Positions 28,277 to 39,071 of a DNA stretch of 64,000 nucleotides are shown piece by piece. Positions within the stretch are counted from its first letter, which is position 1, and every line of letters begins with the position of its first letter. Position numbers and translations under genes: made by a program. The notes beneath the pieces were generated by a model. The model ran no database searches, was not told the DNA's origin, and saw only the letters and a program-made list of their open reading frames with translations. Source of the stretch: Dickeya lacustris (GTDB lineage: Bacteria > Pseudomonadota > Gammaproteobacteria > Enterobacterales > Enterobacteriaceae); contig NZ_CP114280.1 in assembly GCF_029635795.1 (NCBI RefSeq), positions 1,674,001-1,738,000 on the forward strand, read 5' to 3'.

Positions 28277-30556
28277 TCACAGCGGCGCGGTCTGTGCCTC
28301 AACGACCGCCAGCGCCACCATATTCACGATGCGACGTACCGAGGCGATCGGCGTCAGAATATGTACCGGTTTCGCCACGCCCATCAGCACCGGGCCGACG
28401 GTCACACCTTCCGAGGATGACACACGCAGCAGGTTATAGCTGATGCGTGCGGCTTCCATGTTCGGCATGATAAGGATATTCGCCGCCCCTTTGAGCGGGC
28501 TGTCTGGCATCTGCTCACGACGAATAGCCTCGACCAGCGCCGCATCGCCGTGCATCTCGCCGTCGATTTGCAGATCCGGGGCCATCTTGTTCACCAGCTC
28601 CAGCGTGGCGCGCATTTTCTTCGCCGTCGGCGAATCGGAGGTGCCAAAGCTTGAATGCGACAACAGCGCCACTTTCGGCTCAATACCGAAACGGCGCACG
28701 GTGCTGGCCGCCATCAGGGCAATTTCCGCCAACTGCTCAGGCGTTGGGTCTGGGTTGACATAGGTATCGGCGATAAAGGTGTTACCGCTCGGCAGCAACA
28801 GGGCATTCATCGCACCGGCAACATGTACGCCGTCACGATAGCCAAACACCTTTTCGACCACGCCGAAATGCTCTTCGTAATTGCCCACCGTACCGCAGAT
28901 CATCGCATCGGCTTCACCACGGTGAACCATGATAGAGCCAATCAGCGTCGGGTTGGCTCGCATCTCGCGCTGGGCCTGCTCCTGTGAGACGCCACGGCGC
29001 TTCATCATCTCGAAGTATTCTGTCCAGTAAGCTTTAAAGCGCGGGTCGGACTCATTGTTGACGACTTCGAAATCCTTGCCGATAGCAATCTGCAAGCCCA
29101 GTTTCTGAATGCGCTTTTCGATAACCCCTGGGCGACCAATCAGCACCGGGAAGGCCAGCCCCAGCGACACCAGCTCCTGGGTGGCGTGCAGGACGCGCGG
29201 GTCTTCCCCTTCCGCCAGCACCACGCGTTTTGGCTGGGTACGCGCCTGGGCGAAAATCGGCTTCATGAACAGGTTAGTCTTGTAGACAAACTGCGTCAGT
29301 TTCTCGACGTACTCGTCAAAATTCGCAATCGGACGGGTGGCAACACCGGAGTCCATCGCCGCTTTCGCTACCGCTGGCGCAATCTTGATGATAAGGCGTG
29401 GGTCAAACGGTTTCGGGATGAGATATTCCGGGCCAAACGACAGATCCTGATCGCGATAGGCCGAGGCCACCACTTCACTCTGCTCGGCTAAGGCAAGCTC
29501 GGCAATGGCGTGGACGCAAGCCAGTTTCATCTCTTCGTTAATGGTGGTCGCGCCAACATCCAGCGCACCACGGAAGATGAACGGGAAACACAGCACATTG
29601 TTGACCTGATTCGGGTAATCCGAACGACCGGTACAGACAATCGCATCCGGGCGCACCGCTTTCGCCAACGGTGGCAGGATTTCCGGTTCCGGGTTCGCCA
29701 GCGCCATAATCAGCGGGCGCGGGGCCATGGTTTTGACCATATCCTGCGTCAGCACGCCGGGGCCGGAGCAGCCAAGGAAAATATCGGCATTCGGGATCAC
29801 ATCCGCCAACGTGCGGCTGCCGTTATCGTCAATGGCATAAGCGGCCTTGGTTTCTGCCATGTTGGCTTCACGGCCTTTATAAATCACCCCACGGGAATCA
29901 CACACCGTGATGTTTTCACGCTTAAGGCCAAGCGCCACCAGCAAATTCAGGCAGGCAATCGACGCCGCACCGGCACCGGACACCACCAGACGGACATCGC
30001 CAATCTGTTTTTCCACCACGCGCAGGCCGTTTAGTACAGCAGCGGTACAGATAATCGCCGTGCCGTGCTGGTCATCATGAAATACCGGAATTTTCATGCG
30101 CTCGCGCAGTTTCTGCTCGATGTAGAAACACTCCGGCGCTTTGATATCTTCCAGGTTGATACCACCGAACGTCGGTTCCAGTGCCGCTATCACGTCAATC
30201 AGTTTATCCGGGTCTTGCTCATCCACTTCGATGTCAAACACATCTACGCCGGAGAATTTCTTAAACAGGACGCCTTTGCCTTCCATCACCGGTTTACCGG
30301 CCAACGCACCGATATTCCCTAATCCTAATACCGCCGTACCGTTAGAGATAACCGCCACCAGATTGCCACGGGCAGTATATTTGTACGCCGCCAGCGGATC
30401 GTCTGCGATTTCGAGACAGGGAGCCGCCACGCCAGGCGAATAGGCCAGCGCCAAGTCACGCTGCGTGGCCAGCGGTTTGGTAGGGGAAACCTGTATTTTC
30501 CCCGGCACCGGATACTGGTGGAAATCCAATGCGCTTTGTTTGAGTTGTTCGTCCAT
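28277..30556 (-). CDS. maeB: NADP-dependent malic enzyme
   Basis: MaeB oxidatively decarboxylates malate to pyruvate with NADP. 759 residues, as in E. coli. The N-terminal malic enzyme part has [30 protein letters not shown] and [16 protein letters not shown], with NAD(P)-binding [16 protein letters not shown]. From about residue 430 a phosphotransacetylase-like domain follows ([29 protein letters not shown]), a regulatory domain that responds to acetyl-CoA. Monocistronic, convergent with yaiI. Confidence 0.96.
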   Translation of the reverse strand: MDEQLKQSALDFHQYPVPGKIQVSPTKPLATQRDLALAYSPGVAAPCLEIADDPLAAYKYTARGNLVAVISNGTAVLGLGNIGALAGKPVMEGKGVLFKKFSGVDVFDIEVDEQDPDKLIDVIAALEPTFGGINLEDIKAPECFYIEQKLRERMKIPVFHDDQHGTAIICTAAVLNGLRVVEKQIGDVRLVVSGAGAASIACLNLLVALGLKRENITVCDSRGVIYKGREANMAETKAAYAIDDNGSRTLADVIPNADIFLGCSGPGVLTQDMVKTMAPRPLIMALANPEPEILPPLAKAVRPDAIVCTGRSDYPNQVNNVLCFPFIFRGALDVGATTINEEMKLACVHAIAELALAEQSEVVASAYRDQDLSFGPEYLIPKPFDPRLIIKIAPAVAKAAMDSGVATRPIANFDEYVEKLTQFVYKTNLFMKPIFAQARTQPKRVVLAEGEDPRVLHATQELVSLGLAFPVLIGRPGVIEKRIQKLGLQIAIGKDFEVVNNESDPRFKAYWTEYFEMMKRRGVSQEQAQREMRANPTLIGSIMVHRGEADAMICGTVGNYEEHFGVVEKVFGYRDGVHVAGAMNALLLPSGNTFIADTYVNPDPTPEQLAEIALMAASTVRRFGIEPKVALLSHSSFGTSDSPTAKKMRATLELVNKMAPDLQIDGEMHGDAALVEAIRREQMPDSPLKGAANILIMPNMEAARISYNLLRVSSSEGVTVGPVLMGVAKPVHILTPIASVRRIVNMVALAVVEAQTAPL

Positions 30557-30845
30557 AGTTCATTACCTTGTCTTATTGCTTTCAGTAGGGTAGTCACCTA
30601 CCCAGTTTAGCGTGTCTGCGTTTTGCCAAACTATGAAGCATTACAAAATACGCGCCGGAATACTGCTTAATATAATTAATTAACGAGGCTGAAAATCAGC
30701 CACTCTATTGCAGGAGTAAGGCGAAAGAGTGCTGATATATCAATCAACTAGCCTGGAGAATCAGAACAGAAGCATCACGAGCGTCATCAGGCGTAAATTC
30801 GCCTGACCGCGTGATAAAAGCAGGTGGAGAGAATCGGTTCTCAGT
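30557..30845. other. Gene-free stretch upstream of maeB
   Basis: About 290 bases containing the presumed maeB promoter region. No open frame, RNA or repeat is recognisable. GGTAGTCACCTACCC near 30589-30603 is a small dyad just upstream of the maeB start. Confidence 0.4.
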
Positions 30846-30890
30846 AAAAAAGCGCCACCATCGCGCGCGATACGCGCAGTGGCGACTTTA
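30846..30890 (-). terminator. Rho-independent terminator of nudK
   Basis: Minus strand: GTCGCCACTGCGCG-TATC-GCGCGCGATGGTGGCGCT followed by six T's. A long, slightly bulged stem about 60 bases after the nudK stop. Confidence 0.75.
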
Positions 30891-30948
30891 GCGGGCATGC
30901 CACGTCAGGAAACAGGCCAGACACAGCGCTGGCAGGGTTAAATATGCA

Positions 30949-31533
30949 TTAACGCGTTGAATTGAACCAACCGCTGATAAAGGCATGCTGCAATAACATG
31001 ATGGTTTTACCATCGCGAATACGACCGTCTTTGATCATTGCCATCGCTTCAGTAAACGGTAATTCCAGCACTTCAATGTCTTCATCCTCCACCCCGCCAC
31101 CGTGGAAACGTTTTTGCGCATCGTCATATTCCGCCGCAAAGAAATGTACCAGCTCCGTCACGCCACCAGGCGACATATAGGCTTCAAACAACTTCTCAAC
31201 CTCACCTATTTCGTAACCGGTTTCTTCTATTGCCTCATTGCGAATGCACTGCTCTGGCGATAAATCATCCAACAGACCGGCGCATGCCTCCAGCAACATT
31301 CCACTGTCGTTGCCGTTAAGATAAGTGGGCATGCGGAATTGACGTGTCAGCACCACCGTCGCCTTGGCGCGGTTATACAGCAGAATGGTCGCCCCGTTGC
31401 CACGATCATACACTTCACGTACCTGTCGTACCGTATCGCCATTTTTTCTCTTTAAATCAAATACATATTTATGAAGAACAAACCAGTGATCGGATAACAG
31501 CTTCTTTTCAAGCACAGTAATAGGTGCAGACAT
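30949..31533 (-). CDS. nudK: GDP-mannose pyrophosphatase NudK
   Basis: A 194-residue Nudix hydrolase matching E. coli NudK (191), which splits GDP-mannose. The Nudix box is in [20 protein letters not shown], followed by [36 protein letters not shown] and [16 protein letters not shown] are NudK signatures. The ATG at 31533 is chosen because it matches homologues ([13 protein letters not shown]); an ATG 72 bases further upstream adds non-conserved residues. Single gene. Confidence 0.92.
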   Translation of the reverse strand: MSAPITVLEKKLLSDHWFVLHKYVFDLKRKNGDTVRQVREVYDRGNGATILLYNRAKATVVLTRQFRMPTYLNGNDSGMLLEACAGLLDDLSPEQCIRNEAIEETGYEIGEVEKLFEAYMSPGGVTELVHFFAAEYDDAQKRFHGGGVEDEDIEVLELPFTEAMAMIKDGRIRDGKTIMLLQHAFISGWFNSTR

Positions 31534-31643
31534 AGGGGTATCCCGGTAACAAAATTCAACATCAGATAATAGCCCTGCCCCAGCGGGAATGCACTTTTCA
31601 TCCAATGAAAAATAAAAGCGCGAGGCACAACGCTCAACTCACT

Positions 31644-31680
31644 ATAAAAACAAACGCCTTCACATCAGTTGTGAAGGCGT
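31644..31680 (-). terminator. Rho-independent terminator of mntH
   Basis: Minus strand ACGCCTTCACA-ACTG-ATGTGAAGGCGT followed by TTGTTTTTAT, about 25 bases after the mntH stop. Confidence 0.88.
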
Positions 31681-31705
31681 CATTCACCCATCCGCTTAGG
31701 TAAAC

Positions 31706-32944
31706 TTACTTACCCAATAAGGTATCTACGATCAAATACAAGTTCAGCGTCACAACCAGGCAAACAATCAGCTTGCCACTGTTTTGTACCAAACGGGTAT
31801 TCACAAGGTTTCCCATCAGTTCACGGTTGCCGGTAAATGCCAACAGCGGGATGAGCGCCAACGCAATACCGAAACTCAGCAGGACCTGGCTTAACACCAA
31901 TACCCTGGTTGGGTCCATACCAGAGAGAATCACAATGAAAGACGGTAGCATTGTGACAACCCGACGCAGCCACAGAGGAATATGAAAGCGTACAAATCCC
32001 TGCATCACCACCTGGCCTGCCAAAGTACCGACGACGGTAGAAGACAGCCCCGCGACAACCAGGCTTAAACCAAAAATCGTGGCGGCCGCTTGTCCCAATA
32101 ACGGTTTCAACGTCAAATAGGCTTGATCGAGTTCAGCAACAGAAGTATTGCCGCTAAAGTGAAACGCGGCCGCCGCCGTCGCCATCATGGCCAGATTCAC
32201 AAAACCGGCAATCGTCATCGCCACGGCAACATCGACCTTGGTTGCGCTATAGCGTTCAGCGCGAGTGACATGACTTTGCTGTTGGGTGAGCGAAGAGTGC
32301 AGGTAAATCACATGCGGCATGATAGTGGCGCCCAGCACGCCAGCAGCCAGAAGCACCGCATCCGAATTCGGCAGGCTCGGCACCATCATGCCGGTTGTCA
32401 GGGCTGCCAATTCTGGGCGAGAAAAAATCAGCTCAACAATATAAGCCGCAGCAACAAACAGCAGTAAACCACCAATCACCATTTCCAGTGGTTTCTGACC
32501 ACGTTGCTGCAACATCAGGATCAAAAACGTGGCAATACCCGTCAGAATCGCGCCTTCAAGTAACGAAACGCCTAACAATAGCTTAAAGCCCATTGCCGCG
32601 CCGACAAACTCGGCCAGATCAGTTGCCATTGCAATGATTTCGGCCTGAACCCAATAGGCGAAAACCGCCGGTTTAGGAAAGCGATCGCGAATATGCTCGG
32701 CCAGATTCTTACCGGTGGCGATACCCAATTTAGCCGACAACAATTGGATTAGCATCGCCATCAGGTTCGCCCACACAACCACCCAAAGCAGTTGGTAGCC
32801 ATACGCCGCGCCGGACTGAATATTGGTGGCAAAGTTACCCGGATCGATATACCCGATCGCCGCGATAAATGCCGGCCCCATCAGGGAAAGCTTGAGCTTT
32901 CTTGACGTACGGCTGACTGATTCCACTACACGACTCCCCGGCAT
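31706..32944 (-). CDS. mntH: Proton-coupled Mn(2+)/Fe(2+) transporter MntH
   Basis: An NRAMP-family inner-membrane transporter of 412 residues, exact for E. coli MntH. The metal-binding DPGN motif lies in [15 protein letters not shown] (helix 1), and [11 protein letters not shown] (helix 6) carries the conserved [17 protein letters not shown] is also diagnostic. About 11 transmembrane helices. A palindromic Fur box lies about 50 bases upstream, so expression should fall with iron; no clear MntR box was found. Confidence 0.96.
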   Translation of the reverse strand: MPGSRVVESVSRTSRKLKLSLMGPAFIAAIGYIDPGNFATNIQSGAAYGYQLLWVVVWANLMAMLIQLLSAKLGIATGKNLAEHIRDRFPKPAVFAYWVQAEIIAMATDLAEFVGAAMGFKLLLGVSLLEGAILTGIATFLILMLQQRGQKPLEMVIGGLLLFVAAAYIVELIFSRPELAALTTGMMVPSLPNSDAVLLAAGVLGATIMPHVIYLHSSLTQQQSHVTRAERYSATKVDVAVAMTIAGFVNLAMMATAAAAFHFSGNTSVAELDQAYLTLKPLLGQAAATIFGLSLVVAGLSSTVVGTLAGQVVMQGFVRFHIPLWLRRVVTMLPSFIVILSGMDPTRVLVLSQVLLSFGIALALIPLLAFTGNRELMGNLVNTRLVQNSGKLIVCLVVTLNLYLIVDTLLGK

Positions 32945-32991
32945 ATGAGTAACCCTTCTAATGCTATTGTTGTTTTACTACTCTCGCAAAG

Positions 32992-33008
32992 TTGATAATG
33001 ATTATCAA
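32992..33008. promoter_or_regulatory. Fur box upstream of mntH
   Basis: TTGATAATGATTATCAA is a perfect palindrome fitting the Fur consensus core. A second GATAATG-type element (GGTAATGATAATGAAGC) lies 40 bases further upstream at about 33043-33059. The 350-base gap between mntH and grpE holds no gene. Confidence 0.85.
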
Positions 33009-33245
33009 GTGCATTTAGAACGGAAGTGATGATTGCTCTGATAGGTAATGATAATGAAGCATCTGTGTAATGAACGATACTCGTTTTAATACGTAAATAT
33101 TAACAAAATATAAACAAAAAAGCACTGATGTGCCATTCCTTTAAGGGCTATAAACAAAAAGAAAAACCGGGCAAGTGCAAACGCCAAATAACCGCGACGC
33201 GCAGTAAGACCACGATGGGTTGAAAATGAAACGGGGTAGAACGAA

Positions 33246-33280
33246 GAGGAAAACACAGGGGCACGCAGGCGGCACCCCTG
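33246..33280 (-). terminator. Probable terminator of grpE
   Basis: Minus strand CAGGGG-N13-CCCCTG followed by TGTTTTCC, about 20 bases after the grpE stop. The T-run is short. Confidence 0.5.
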
Positions 33281-33298
33281 GCAGCAGTGCGGAGTCGC

Positions 33299-33886
33299 TT
33301 ATTCCGCCGCTTTAGAAACGGCGACCATCGCCGGACGCAACAGTCGGCCATTTAAGGTATAGCCTTTTTGCATCACCATCATGACGTGATTCGGTTCATG
33401 CTCGGCAGATGGCAACATGGTCATTGCCTGATGAATCTCAGGGTTAAAGGGCACATTAACCTCAGCGACCACCTCAATACCAAATTTCTGCACGGCAGAC
33501 AGCATTGCTTTTAACGTCAACTCAACCCCTTCGATCATCGAGGAAAGGGCATCATTGGACTTATCAGCCATATCCAGCGCACGTTCAAGATTGTCGATAA
33601 CCGGCAACATTTCACCGGCAAACTTCTCCAGTGCGAACTTATGTGCTTTTTCCACATCCAGCTCGGCGCGGCGACGCACGTTTTCCATCTCGGCACGGAC
33701 ACGCAACACACTTTCACGTTCACGCTGTTGCGCCTCGCCCAATTGCGCTTCCAGTTCAGCAATGCGTTCATTTCGCGGATCGGCCATGTCCGTCGTCTCT
33801 GGTTGCGCATCCGCTGATTGACCTTCCACTGCGTCCTTTTGATCGAAGACTTGCTCGTCAGGCGACTTCTGTTCTTTACTACTCAT
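33299..33886 (-). CDS. grpE: Nucleotide exchange factor GrpE
   Basis: GrpE releases ADP from DnaK in the chaperone cycle. 195 residues (E. coli 197). An acidic, disordered N-terminus is followed by a long coiled coil (about residues 40-110: [40 protein letters not shown]) and the C-terminal beta domain ending [22 protein letters not shown]. The ATG at 33886 gives the family start MSSKEQK; an upstream ATG would add nine residues. A near-perfect sigma-32 promoter lies upstream. Divergent from nadK, as in E. coli. Confidence 0.96.
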   Translation of the reverse strand: MSSKEQKSPDEQVFDQKDAVEGQSADAQPETTDMADPRNERIAELEAQLGEAQQRERESVLRVRAEMENVRRRAELDVEKAHKFALEKFAGEMLPVIDNLERALDMADKSNDALSSMIEGVELTLKAMLSAVQKFGIEVVAEVNVPFNPEIHQAMTMLPSAEHEPNHVMMVMQKGYTLNGRLLRPAMVAVSKAAE

Positions 33887-33929
33887 GAAATTCTCCGCGT
33901 TTTTCGCATTCATCTCGCTAGTTCGCTTA

Positions 33930-33957
33930 TTATGGGGATCAAAACCGGGGTTTCAAG
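33930..33957 (-). promoter_or_regulatory. Sigma-32 heat-shock promoter of grpE
   Basis: Minus strand CTTGAAA, a 13-base spacer, then CCCCATAA, about 45-70 bases upstream of the start. Both boxes match the sigma-32 consensus exactly. Confidence 0.92.
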
Positions 33958-34039
33958 GGAACCACTCACATATTGTTAGCCAACTCTGCGGCCTAAAAAT
34001 GTGAGTCTCCGGTGCTCTTATTGAGGACAACGCACCCAC

Positions 34040-34927
34040 ATGAACAGCATGAACAGATCGTTTAATTGCATCGGTATCGTCGGCCACCCACGCCACCCTA
34101 ACGCACTAAGTACCCATGAGATGCTGTATCACTGGCTGCGTGAGCTGGGGTATCACGTCATGATAGAGCAACAGATCGCCCGCGAGTTGCATCTCAATGA
34201 TGCCGACACCGGCAGCTTATCCGACATCGGCCAGCACGCTGACCTGGCTGTCGTTGTCGGAGGCGATGGCAACATGCTGGGGGCCGCGCGGGTACTGTCA
34301 CGCTACGATATTGACGTTATCGGCGTTAATCGTGGCAACCTCGGTTTTCTGACCGATCTCGACCCTGACCACACTCAGCAACAACTCAGCGAAGTGCTGG
34401 CCGGTCGTTATCTGCGCGAACAGCGCTTTATGCTGGAAGCACAGATATGTCGCGCTAACCATCCCGGCAGTAGCAGCACCGCAATCAATGAAGTCGTGCT
34501 GCATCCGGGAAAAGTGGCGCACATGATTGAGTTTGAGGTCTATATTGACGACCGTTTCGCCTTTTCCCAGCGCTCTGACGGTTTGATTATCTCCACGCCG
34601 ACAGGCTCAACGGCCTACTCGCTTTCCGGTGGCGGCCCTATCCTTACGCCCTCTCTGGATGCTATCGCTTTGGTGCCGATGTTCCCGCACACCCTTTCGG
34701 CTCGCCCATTGGTCATCAATAGCAGCAGCACTATCCGCCTGAAGTTCTCGCACATCACACAAGATTTGGAAATTAGCTGCGATAGCCAAATCTCACTGCC
34801 GGTTCAGGAAGGCGCTGAAGTGTTAATTCAACGTAGCCAGTACCACCTTAATTTAATTCACCCAGAAAATTACAGCTATTTCAATACGCTAAGTAGCAAG
34901 CTAGGTTGGTCTAAAAAATTATTCTGA
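34040..34927 (+). CDS. nadK: NAD kinase
   Basis: NadK phosphorylates NAD to NADP using ATP. 295 residues (E. coli 292). The catalytic GGDGNML is near residues 74-80, followed by [23 protein letters not shown] and the NAD-binding [28 protein letters not shown] lies about 13 bases upstream of the first ATG, which I keep; a second ATG four codons in is an alternative. Divergent from grpE and followed by recN after 83 bases. Confidence 0.96.
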   Translation: MNSMNRSFNCIGIVGHPRHPNALSTHEMLYHWLRELGYHVMIEQQIARELHLNDADTGSLSDIGQHADLAVVVGGDGNMLGAARVLSRYDIDVIGVNRGNLGFLTDLDPDHTQQQLSEVLAGRYLREQRFMLEAQICRANHPGSSSTAINEVVLHPGKVAHMIEFEVYIDDRFAFSQRSDGLIISTPTGSTAYSLSGGGPILTPSLDAIALVPMFPHTLSARPLVINSSSTIRLKFSHITQDLEISCDSQISLPVQEGAEVLIQRSQYHLNLIHPENYSYFNTLSSKLGWSKKLF

Positions 34928-34947
34928 AAGTCGCCATCCGCTATTTA

Positions 34948-34985
34948 CTGTATAAAAAACCAGTTTATACTGTACGTAATCACAG
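34948..34985 (+). promoter_or_regulatory. Two LexA (SOS) boxes upstream of recN
   Basis: CTGTATAAAAAACCAG (34948-34963) and CTGTACGTAATCACAG (34970-34985) both fit CTG-N10-CAG; the second has the full CTGT-N8-ACAG. E. coli recN also has several LexA sites, so strong SOS control is expected. Confidence 0.92.
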
Positions 34986-35010
34986 TTGTTGTTACCTACA
35001 GGAAACGATC

Positions 35011-36672
35011 ATGCTGGCGCAACTCACAATCAGTAACTTCGCCATTGTACGCGAACTGGAAATTGATTTTCAGGCAGGGATGAGCGTCATTACCGGGGAA
35101 ACCGGAGCGGGTAAATCCATTGCGATTGATGCCCTGGGGCTTTGCCTTGGCAACCGCTCCGATGCCAACATGGTGCGTCCTGGCGCGTCCAGGGCCGATC
35201 TTTGCGCTCGCTTTTCGGTGTCTGATACACCAGCAGCGTTACGTTGGCTGGAGCACAACCAGCTTGATGACAGCAATGAGTGCCTGCTGCGGCGTGTGAT
35301 CAGCGCCGATGGCCGCTCACGTGCGTTTATCAATGGCACGGCGGTTCCGTTATCACAGCTACGTGAGTTAGGTCAGCACCTTATTCAGGTGCATGGGCAA
35401 CACGCACACCAATTGCTATTAAAATCAGATTATCAGCGTCACCTGCTTGATGCTTATGCCGATGAGCCGCAATTGCTGGCCAGCATGCGTCAAGCCTGGC
35501 TGCAATGGCACCGTAGTTGCCAGGCGCTGACACAGCACCAGCAAGCCAGCATCGAGCGAGAAGCGCGCAGAGAATTGCTGCAATATCAACTCAAAGAGTT
35601 GAATGAATTCGCCCCGCAAGCCGGAGAATACGAACAAATTGATGCCGAATATAAACGGCTTGCAAATAGCGGCCAGCGCTTGTCTCTCAGCCAACATGCG
35701 TTACAGCTTCTTAGCGAAAGCGAAGACCATAACTTGCTCAGTATGCTGCACAGCGCAAAACACCAGCTCACCGAACTCATAACCCTGGATGAGAAACTCT
35801 CAGGGGTACTCACTATGCTTGAAGAGGCCAGTATCCAGATTAGTGAAGCCAGTGATGAGCTACGCCATTATTGTGACAGGATGGAGCTTGATCCTATTCG
35901 CCTGTATGAGTTAGAGCAGCGTCTGTCACGCCAACTGATGTTGTCACGTAAACACCATGTTAGCGCACAAGAACTCCCTGCATTCCATCAGCAATTGCTT
36001 GATGAGCAGCGCCAGTTGGAACAACAAGACAGCGACCATGACGCTCTCAATCTCGCCGTCGAAGAGCATTACAAACAGGCATGCCATATCGCCGCGCAGT
36101 TACACCAACGCCGCTGTCAACATGCAGAAGAATTGGCCCACTTAATTACAACGCATATGCACGATCTGGCAATGCCACATGGCCATTTTACAATTGATGT
36201 CACGTTAAACCCGAACACGCTGGCCGCTCATGGAGCCGACCACATCGAATTCCGAGTCACCACGAATCCAGGCCAACCCCATCAACCCTTGGCCAGGGTA
36301 GCCTCGGGTGGTGAGTTATCTCGAATCGCGCTCATTATTCAGGTTATCGCAGCAAGAAAAATGGAAACACCCGCGCTGATTTTTGATGAAGTCGATGTGG
36401 GCATCAGTGGGCCAACTGCTGCCATCGTGGGCAAAATGCTGCGTCAGCTCGGCCTCTCCACTCAGGTCATGTGCGTCACACATTTGCCGCAAGTGGCTGG
36501 ATGCGGCCATCACCATTATTTCGTCAGTAAGCACACCGATGGCGAAGTCACTGAAACCCTCATGCAGTTACTTGGAAAACGTGAACGGCTACAAGAACTC
36601 GCACGATTACTTGGTGGGTCTGCCGTAACAAAAAATACGCTGGCTAATGCCAGAGAGCTATTAGCGGCATAG
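35011..36672 (+). CDS. recN: DNA repair protein RecN
   Basis: RecN is an SMC-like ATPase that acts early in repair of DNA double-strand breaks. 553 residues, exact for E. coli. Walker [20 protein letters not shown] is at about residues 29-47; two coiled-coil arms cover roughly 150-370; the C-terminal half of the ATPase has signature [15 protein letters not shown], Walker [15 protein letters not shown] and [17 protein letters not shown] precedes the ATG. It follows two LexA boxes. Confidence 0.97.
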   Translation: MLAQLTISNFAIVRELEIDFQAGMSVITGETGAGKSIAIDALGLCLGNRSDANMVRPGASRADLCARFSVSDTPAALRWLEHNQLDDSNECLLRRVISADGRSRAFINGTAVPLSQLRELGQHLIQVHGQHAHQLLLKSDYQRHLLDAYADEPQLLASMRQAWLQWHRSCQALTQHQQASIEREARRELLQYQLKELNEFAPQAGEYEQIDAEYKRLANSGQRLSLSQHALQLLSESEDHNLLSMLHSAKHQLTELITLDEKLSGVLTMLEEASIQISEASDELRHYCDRMELDPIRLYELEQRLSRQLMLSRKHHVSAQELPAFHQQLLDEQRQLEQQDSDHDALNLAVEEHYKQACHIAAQLHQRRCQHAEELAHLITTHMHDLAMPHGHFTIDVTLNPNTLAAHGADHIEFRVTTNPGQPHQPLARVASGGELSRIALIIQVIAARKMETPALIFDEVDVGISGPTAAIVGKMLRQLGLSTQVMCVTHLPQVAGCGHHHYFVSKHTDGEVTETLMQLLGKRERLQELARLLGGSAVTKNTLANARELLAA

Positions 36673-36783
36673 TGAAGGTCAACTTTTTCGAATTCGCATT
36701 GTCTTACAGGCATCTTGCAGGTTTTCAAGTCAGGCAAGGTCTATTATCATCTGCAACCTATGCCCTTAAGGAATCTAATCACT

Positions 36784-37128
36784 ATGCGCTGTAAAACGCT
36801 GACTGTCGTCGCCACGGTGGTTGTTGTCATGTTGACTGCCGGTTGCTCCACCCTTGAACGGGTTGTCTATCGGCCAGACATCAATCAGGGGAACTATCTA
36901 GCATCCGCTGATGTTGCCAAAATTCACAGTGGAATGACCAAACAGCAGGTCATATACACGCTGGGCACACCAATGATGCAAGACCCATTCGGCTCTGACA
37001 CCTGGTATTACGTTTTCCGCCAGCAACCTGGGCACGAAGTCGCTAAACAGCAGACGCTGACCCTGACATTCAACTCACAGGGCCTTCTTACCCATATTGA
37101 CAATAAACCCGCACTACAGACTCAGTAA
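36784..37128 (+). CDS. bamE: Outer membrane protein assembly factor BamE
   Basis: BamE is a small lipoprotein of the BAM complex that inserts outer-membrane beta-barrels. 114 residues (E. coli 113). The signal peptide ends in LTAGC (Cys21); the mature protein has [33 protein letters not shown] and [14 protein letters not shown]. The ATG at 36784 begins MRCKTLT as in homologues and has AAGGA upstream; an in-frame ATG 69 bases upstream overlaps nothing conserved. Its terminator overlaps the end of the convergent rnfH. Confidence 0.96.
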   Translation: MRCKTLTVVATVVVVMLTAGCSTLERVVYRPDINQGNYLASADVAKIHSGMTKQQVIYTLGTPMMQDPFGSDTWYYVFRQQPGHEVAKQQTLTLTFNSQGLLTHIDNKPALQTQ

Positions 37129-37208
37129 CCAAAGTCAGAAGCGGCATACGTCGTTTACATCATGGTAAGTGTCTATATTACTGTGATTTTCTATTACTGA
37201 AGCATGCA

Positions 37209-37235
37209 GGGCGCGTTTAACGCGCCTTGTTTTTA
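37209..37235 (+). terminator. Terminator of bamE, overlapping the rnfH 3' end
   Basis: GGGCGCG-TTTAA-CGCGCC-TTGTTTTTA on the plus strand. The rnfH stop codon (37217-37219) lies in the hairpin loop. Confidence 0.75.
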
Positions 37236-37510
37236 GAACGTTCCGACCGCTGACGACGCAGTTCTTTCGGGTCTGCTAACAGCGGGCGATAAATCTCAAT
37301 GCGATCGCCATCACGCAGCACATCGCTTAATTTCACCGGACGACTAAAAACGCCCACTTTATTTACATTCAAGTCGATATCCGGGCGTAATGCGAGTAGG
37401 CCAGACATCTGAATAGCCAGCTCAACGCTACAGCCCTCTTCCACCGTCACCGATTGCAAAAACTGGCGCTCCGGCAAAGCATAAACGACTTCCACACGGA
37501 TTTCAGGCAC
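37217..37510 (-). CDS. rnfH: RnfH family protein (UPF0125)
   Basis: A 97-residue ubiquitin-like-fold protein of the RnfH family (E. coli 96 residues); its role is unknown although the name comes from the Rhodobacter rnf cluster. Conserved: [41 protein letters not shown] (whole stretch recognisable) and DPKELRRQR. The start is a GTG at 37508-37510 with AGAGG 6 bases upstream; it overlaps the end of ratA by 8 bases, so translation is coupled. Confidence 0.9.
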   Translation of the reverse strand: MPEIRVEVVYALPERQFLQSVTVEEGCSVELAIQMSGLLALRPDIDLNVNKVGVFSRPVKLSDVLRDGDRIEIYRPLLADPKELRRQRSERSKNKAR

Positions 37511-37937
37511 TGTAAACCTCTTTGGCTCGCTGAGTGAAAGCTTGCACCATATTATTAGCCAATTCTTTGAATATTTTGCCAAACGCCATTTCTATCAAGG
37601 CATTTTTAAACTCAAAGTTTAAATTTAGCTCAACTTTGCATGCCGCTTCACTCAACGACGTAAACCGCCAGTCACCATTGAGTTGACGAAACGGCCCATC
37701 CACTAGTTGCATTGCAATGCACTGATTGCTGGTCAAGGTATTACGGGTGGTGAACGTCTTACTGATCCCCGCTTTCGACACATCGACGGCCGCCGTCATT
37801 TCATTCTCACTGGCCGACAACACGCGGCTACCGGTGCAACCGGGTAAAAAAGCCGGGTAAGATGACACGTCATTCACTAATTTATACATCTGTTCAGCAC
37901 TGAACGGCACCAATGCTGAACGACTGATTTTAGGCAT
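37503..37937 (-). CDS. ratA: START-domain protein RatA (ubiquinone-binding COQ10 family)
   Basis: A 144-residue protein of the Coq10/RatA family. The single START-like lipid-binding domain covers the whole chain: [28 protein letters not shown] at the start and [27 protein letters not shown] near the end. E. coli RatA was first described as a toxin that blocks ribosome-subunit association, but homologues bind ubiquinone; the latter is the safer function. Forms a coupled pair with rnfH and is divergent from smpB, the standard arrangement. Confidence 0.92.
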   Translation of the reverse strand: MPKISRSALVPFSAEQMYKLVNDVSSYPAFLPGCTGSRVLSASENEMTAAVDVSKAGISKTFTTRNTLTSNQCIAMQLVDGPFRQLNGDWRFTSLSEAACKVELNLNFEFKNALIEMAFGKIFKELANNMVQAFTQRAKEVYSA

Positions 37938-38092
37938 ACTCTTTTCCGTGATTCATAAAACGCGCAAAATAATACCACTGATACTCAGTCAGGCAAAAAT
38001 TCTGCGAAGGGCATCGCACCCGCTCACAAAGCGCGACGGGAATCCCGATGAGGGATTTCATTCACAACGACAACCAGTATAATGATGGCACT

Positions 38093-38575
38093 ATGACAAA
38101 GAAAAAAGCACATAAACCCGGTTCCGCCACCATTGCGCTCAACAAGCGCGCCCGCCATGAATACTTCATAGAAGAAGAAATTGAAGCGGGGCTGGCCCTT
38201 CAGGGCTGGGAAGTCAAATCGCTGCGTGCAGGCAAAGCCAACATCAGTGACTGTTATGTCCTGATGCGTGATGGTGAAGCTTACCTGTTCGGTGCCACTT
38301 TTACTCCGCTACATGGCGCATCCAGCCATGTGGTTTGTGACCCGACACGCACCCGAAAACTGCTGTTGAATCAACGCGAACTGGATTCGCTATATGGTCG
38401 AGTCAACCGAGAAGGCTACACCGTTGTCGCATTGTCTCTGTACTGGAAAAATGCCTGGTGCAAAGTCAAGATTGGCGTAGCCAAAGGTAAGAAAGAACAC
38501 GACAAGCGTGACGATATCAAAGAGCGTGAATGGAAGCTGGATAAAGCGCGCATCATGAAAAACGCGGCTCGTTAA
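38093..38575 (+). CDS. smpB: SsrA-binding protein SmpB
   Basis: SmpB binds tmRNA and brings it to stalled ribosomes for trans-translation. 160 residues, exact for the family. Conserved: [28 protein letters not shown], the oligonucleotide-binding core [17 protein letters not shown], and a basic C-terminal tail ([20 protein letters not shown]). The ATG at 38093 gives the family start [10 protein letters not shown]; an upstream in-frame ATG adds 15 residues. Its partner RNA gene ssrA lies 50 bases downstream. Confidence 0.97.
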   Translation: MTKKKAHKPGSATIALNKRARHEYFIEEEIEAGLALQGWEVKSLRAGKANISDCYVLMRDGEAYLFGATFTPLHGASSHVVCDPTRTRKLLLNQRELDSLYGRVNREGYTVVALSLYWKNAWCKVKIGVAKGKKEHDKRDDIKEREWKLDKARIMKNAAR

Positions 38576-38625
38576 CAGTCGCTAGCGCAGCGAGCCATCT
38601 TTCTGTTATAATGGAAAAATATCTT

Positions 38626-38989
38626 GGGGCTGATTCTGGATTCGACGGGATTCGCGAAACCCAAGGTGCATGCCGAGGGGCGGTTGGCCTCGTAAAAAGC
38701 CGCAAAAAAATAGTCGCAAACGACGAAACTTACGCCGTAGCAGCTTAATAACCTGCTTACAGCCCTCTCTCCCTAGCCTCCGCTCTTAGGACGGGGATCA
38801 AGAGAGGTCAAACCTAAAAGAGATCGCGTGGATGCCCTGCCTGGGGTTGAAGCGTTAAATCCAATCAGGCTAGTTTGTTAGTGGCGTGTCTGTCCGCAGC
38901 TGGCAAGCGAATGTAAAGACCAGACTAAGCATGTAGTACCGACGGTGTAGGAATTTCGGACGGGGGTTCAACTCCCCCCAGCTCCACCA
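38626..38989 (+). ncRNA. ssrA: Transfer-messenger RNA (tmRNA)
   Basis: The 364-base gene starts GGGGCTGATTCTGGATTCGA and ends with the T-arm and acceptor GGGGGTTCAACTCCCCCCAG followed by CTCCACCA, with encoded CCA. A TATAAT box sits at 38607-38612. The tag frame (38716-38745, then two TAA stops) encodes ANDETYAVAA, differing from E. coli ANDENYALAA at two positions. tmRNA rescues stalled ribosomes and tags the peptide for ClpXP/ClpAP. Its 3' end is the attachment site of the island that follows. Confidence 0.98.
38967..38989 (+). other. attL candidate: 3' end of ssrA
   Basis: The tmRNA T-arm/acceptor end is a classic integrase target. An integrase gene starts 83 bases on, and a degenerate copy (TTCAGACTCCCCCAGC) occurs at 49740-49755 at the other side of the foreign block. 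Confidence 0.65.
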
Positions 38990-39071
38990 AACCTAACGGC
39001 TTGATTCTCTTAGAGATTCAGGCCGTTTTTCTTTGAGCATGTGGCACAACTGTGACTCAGGAGTGTACCAT

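Noticed and set aside
29510..30034. A 174-codon plus-strand frame inside maeB
   Set aside because: It is antisense to the conserved NAD-binding region of maeB and is Arg/His/Gln-rich, a typical shadow.
37503..37937. ratA-rnfH as a toxin-antitoxin pair
   Set aside because: Both are conserved core genes next to smpB throughout enterobacteria, and the START domain points to quinone or lipid binding; rnfH is not an established antitoxin.
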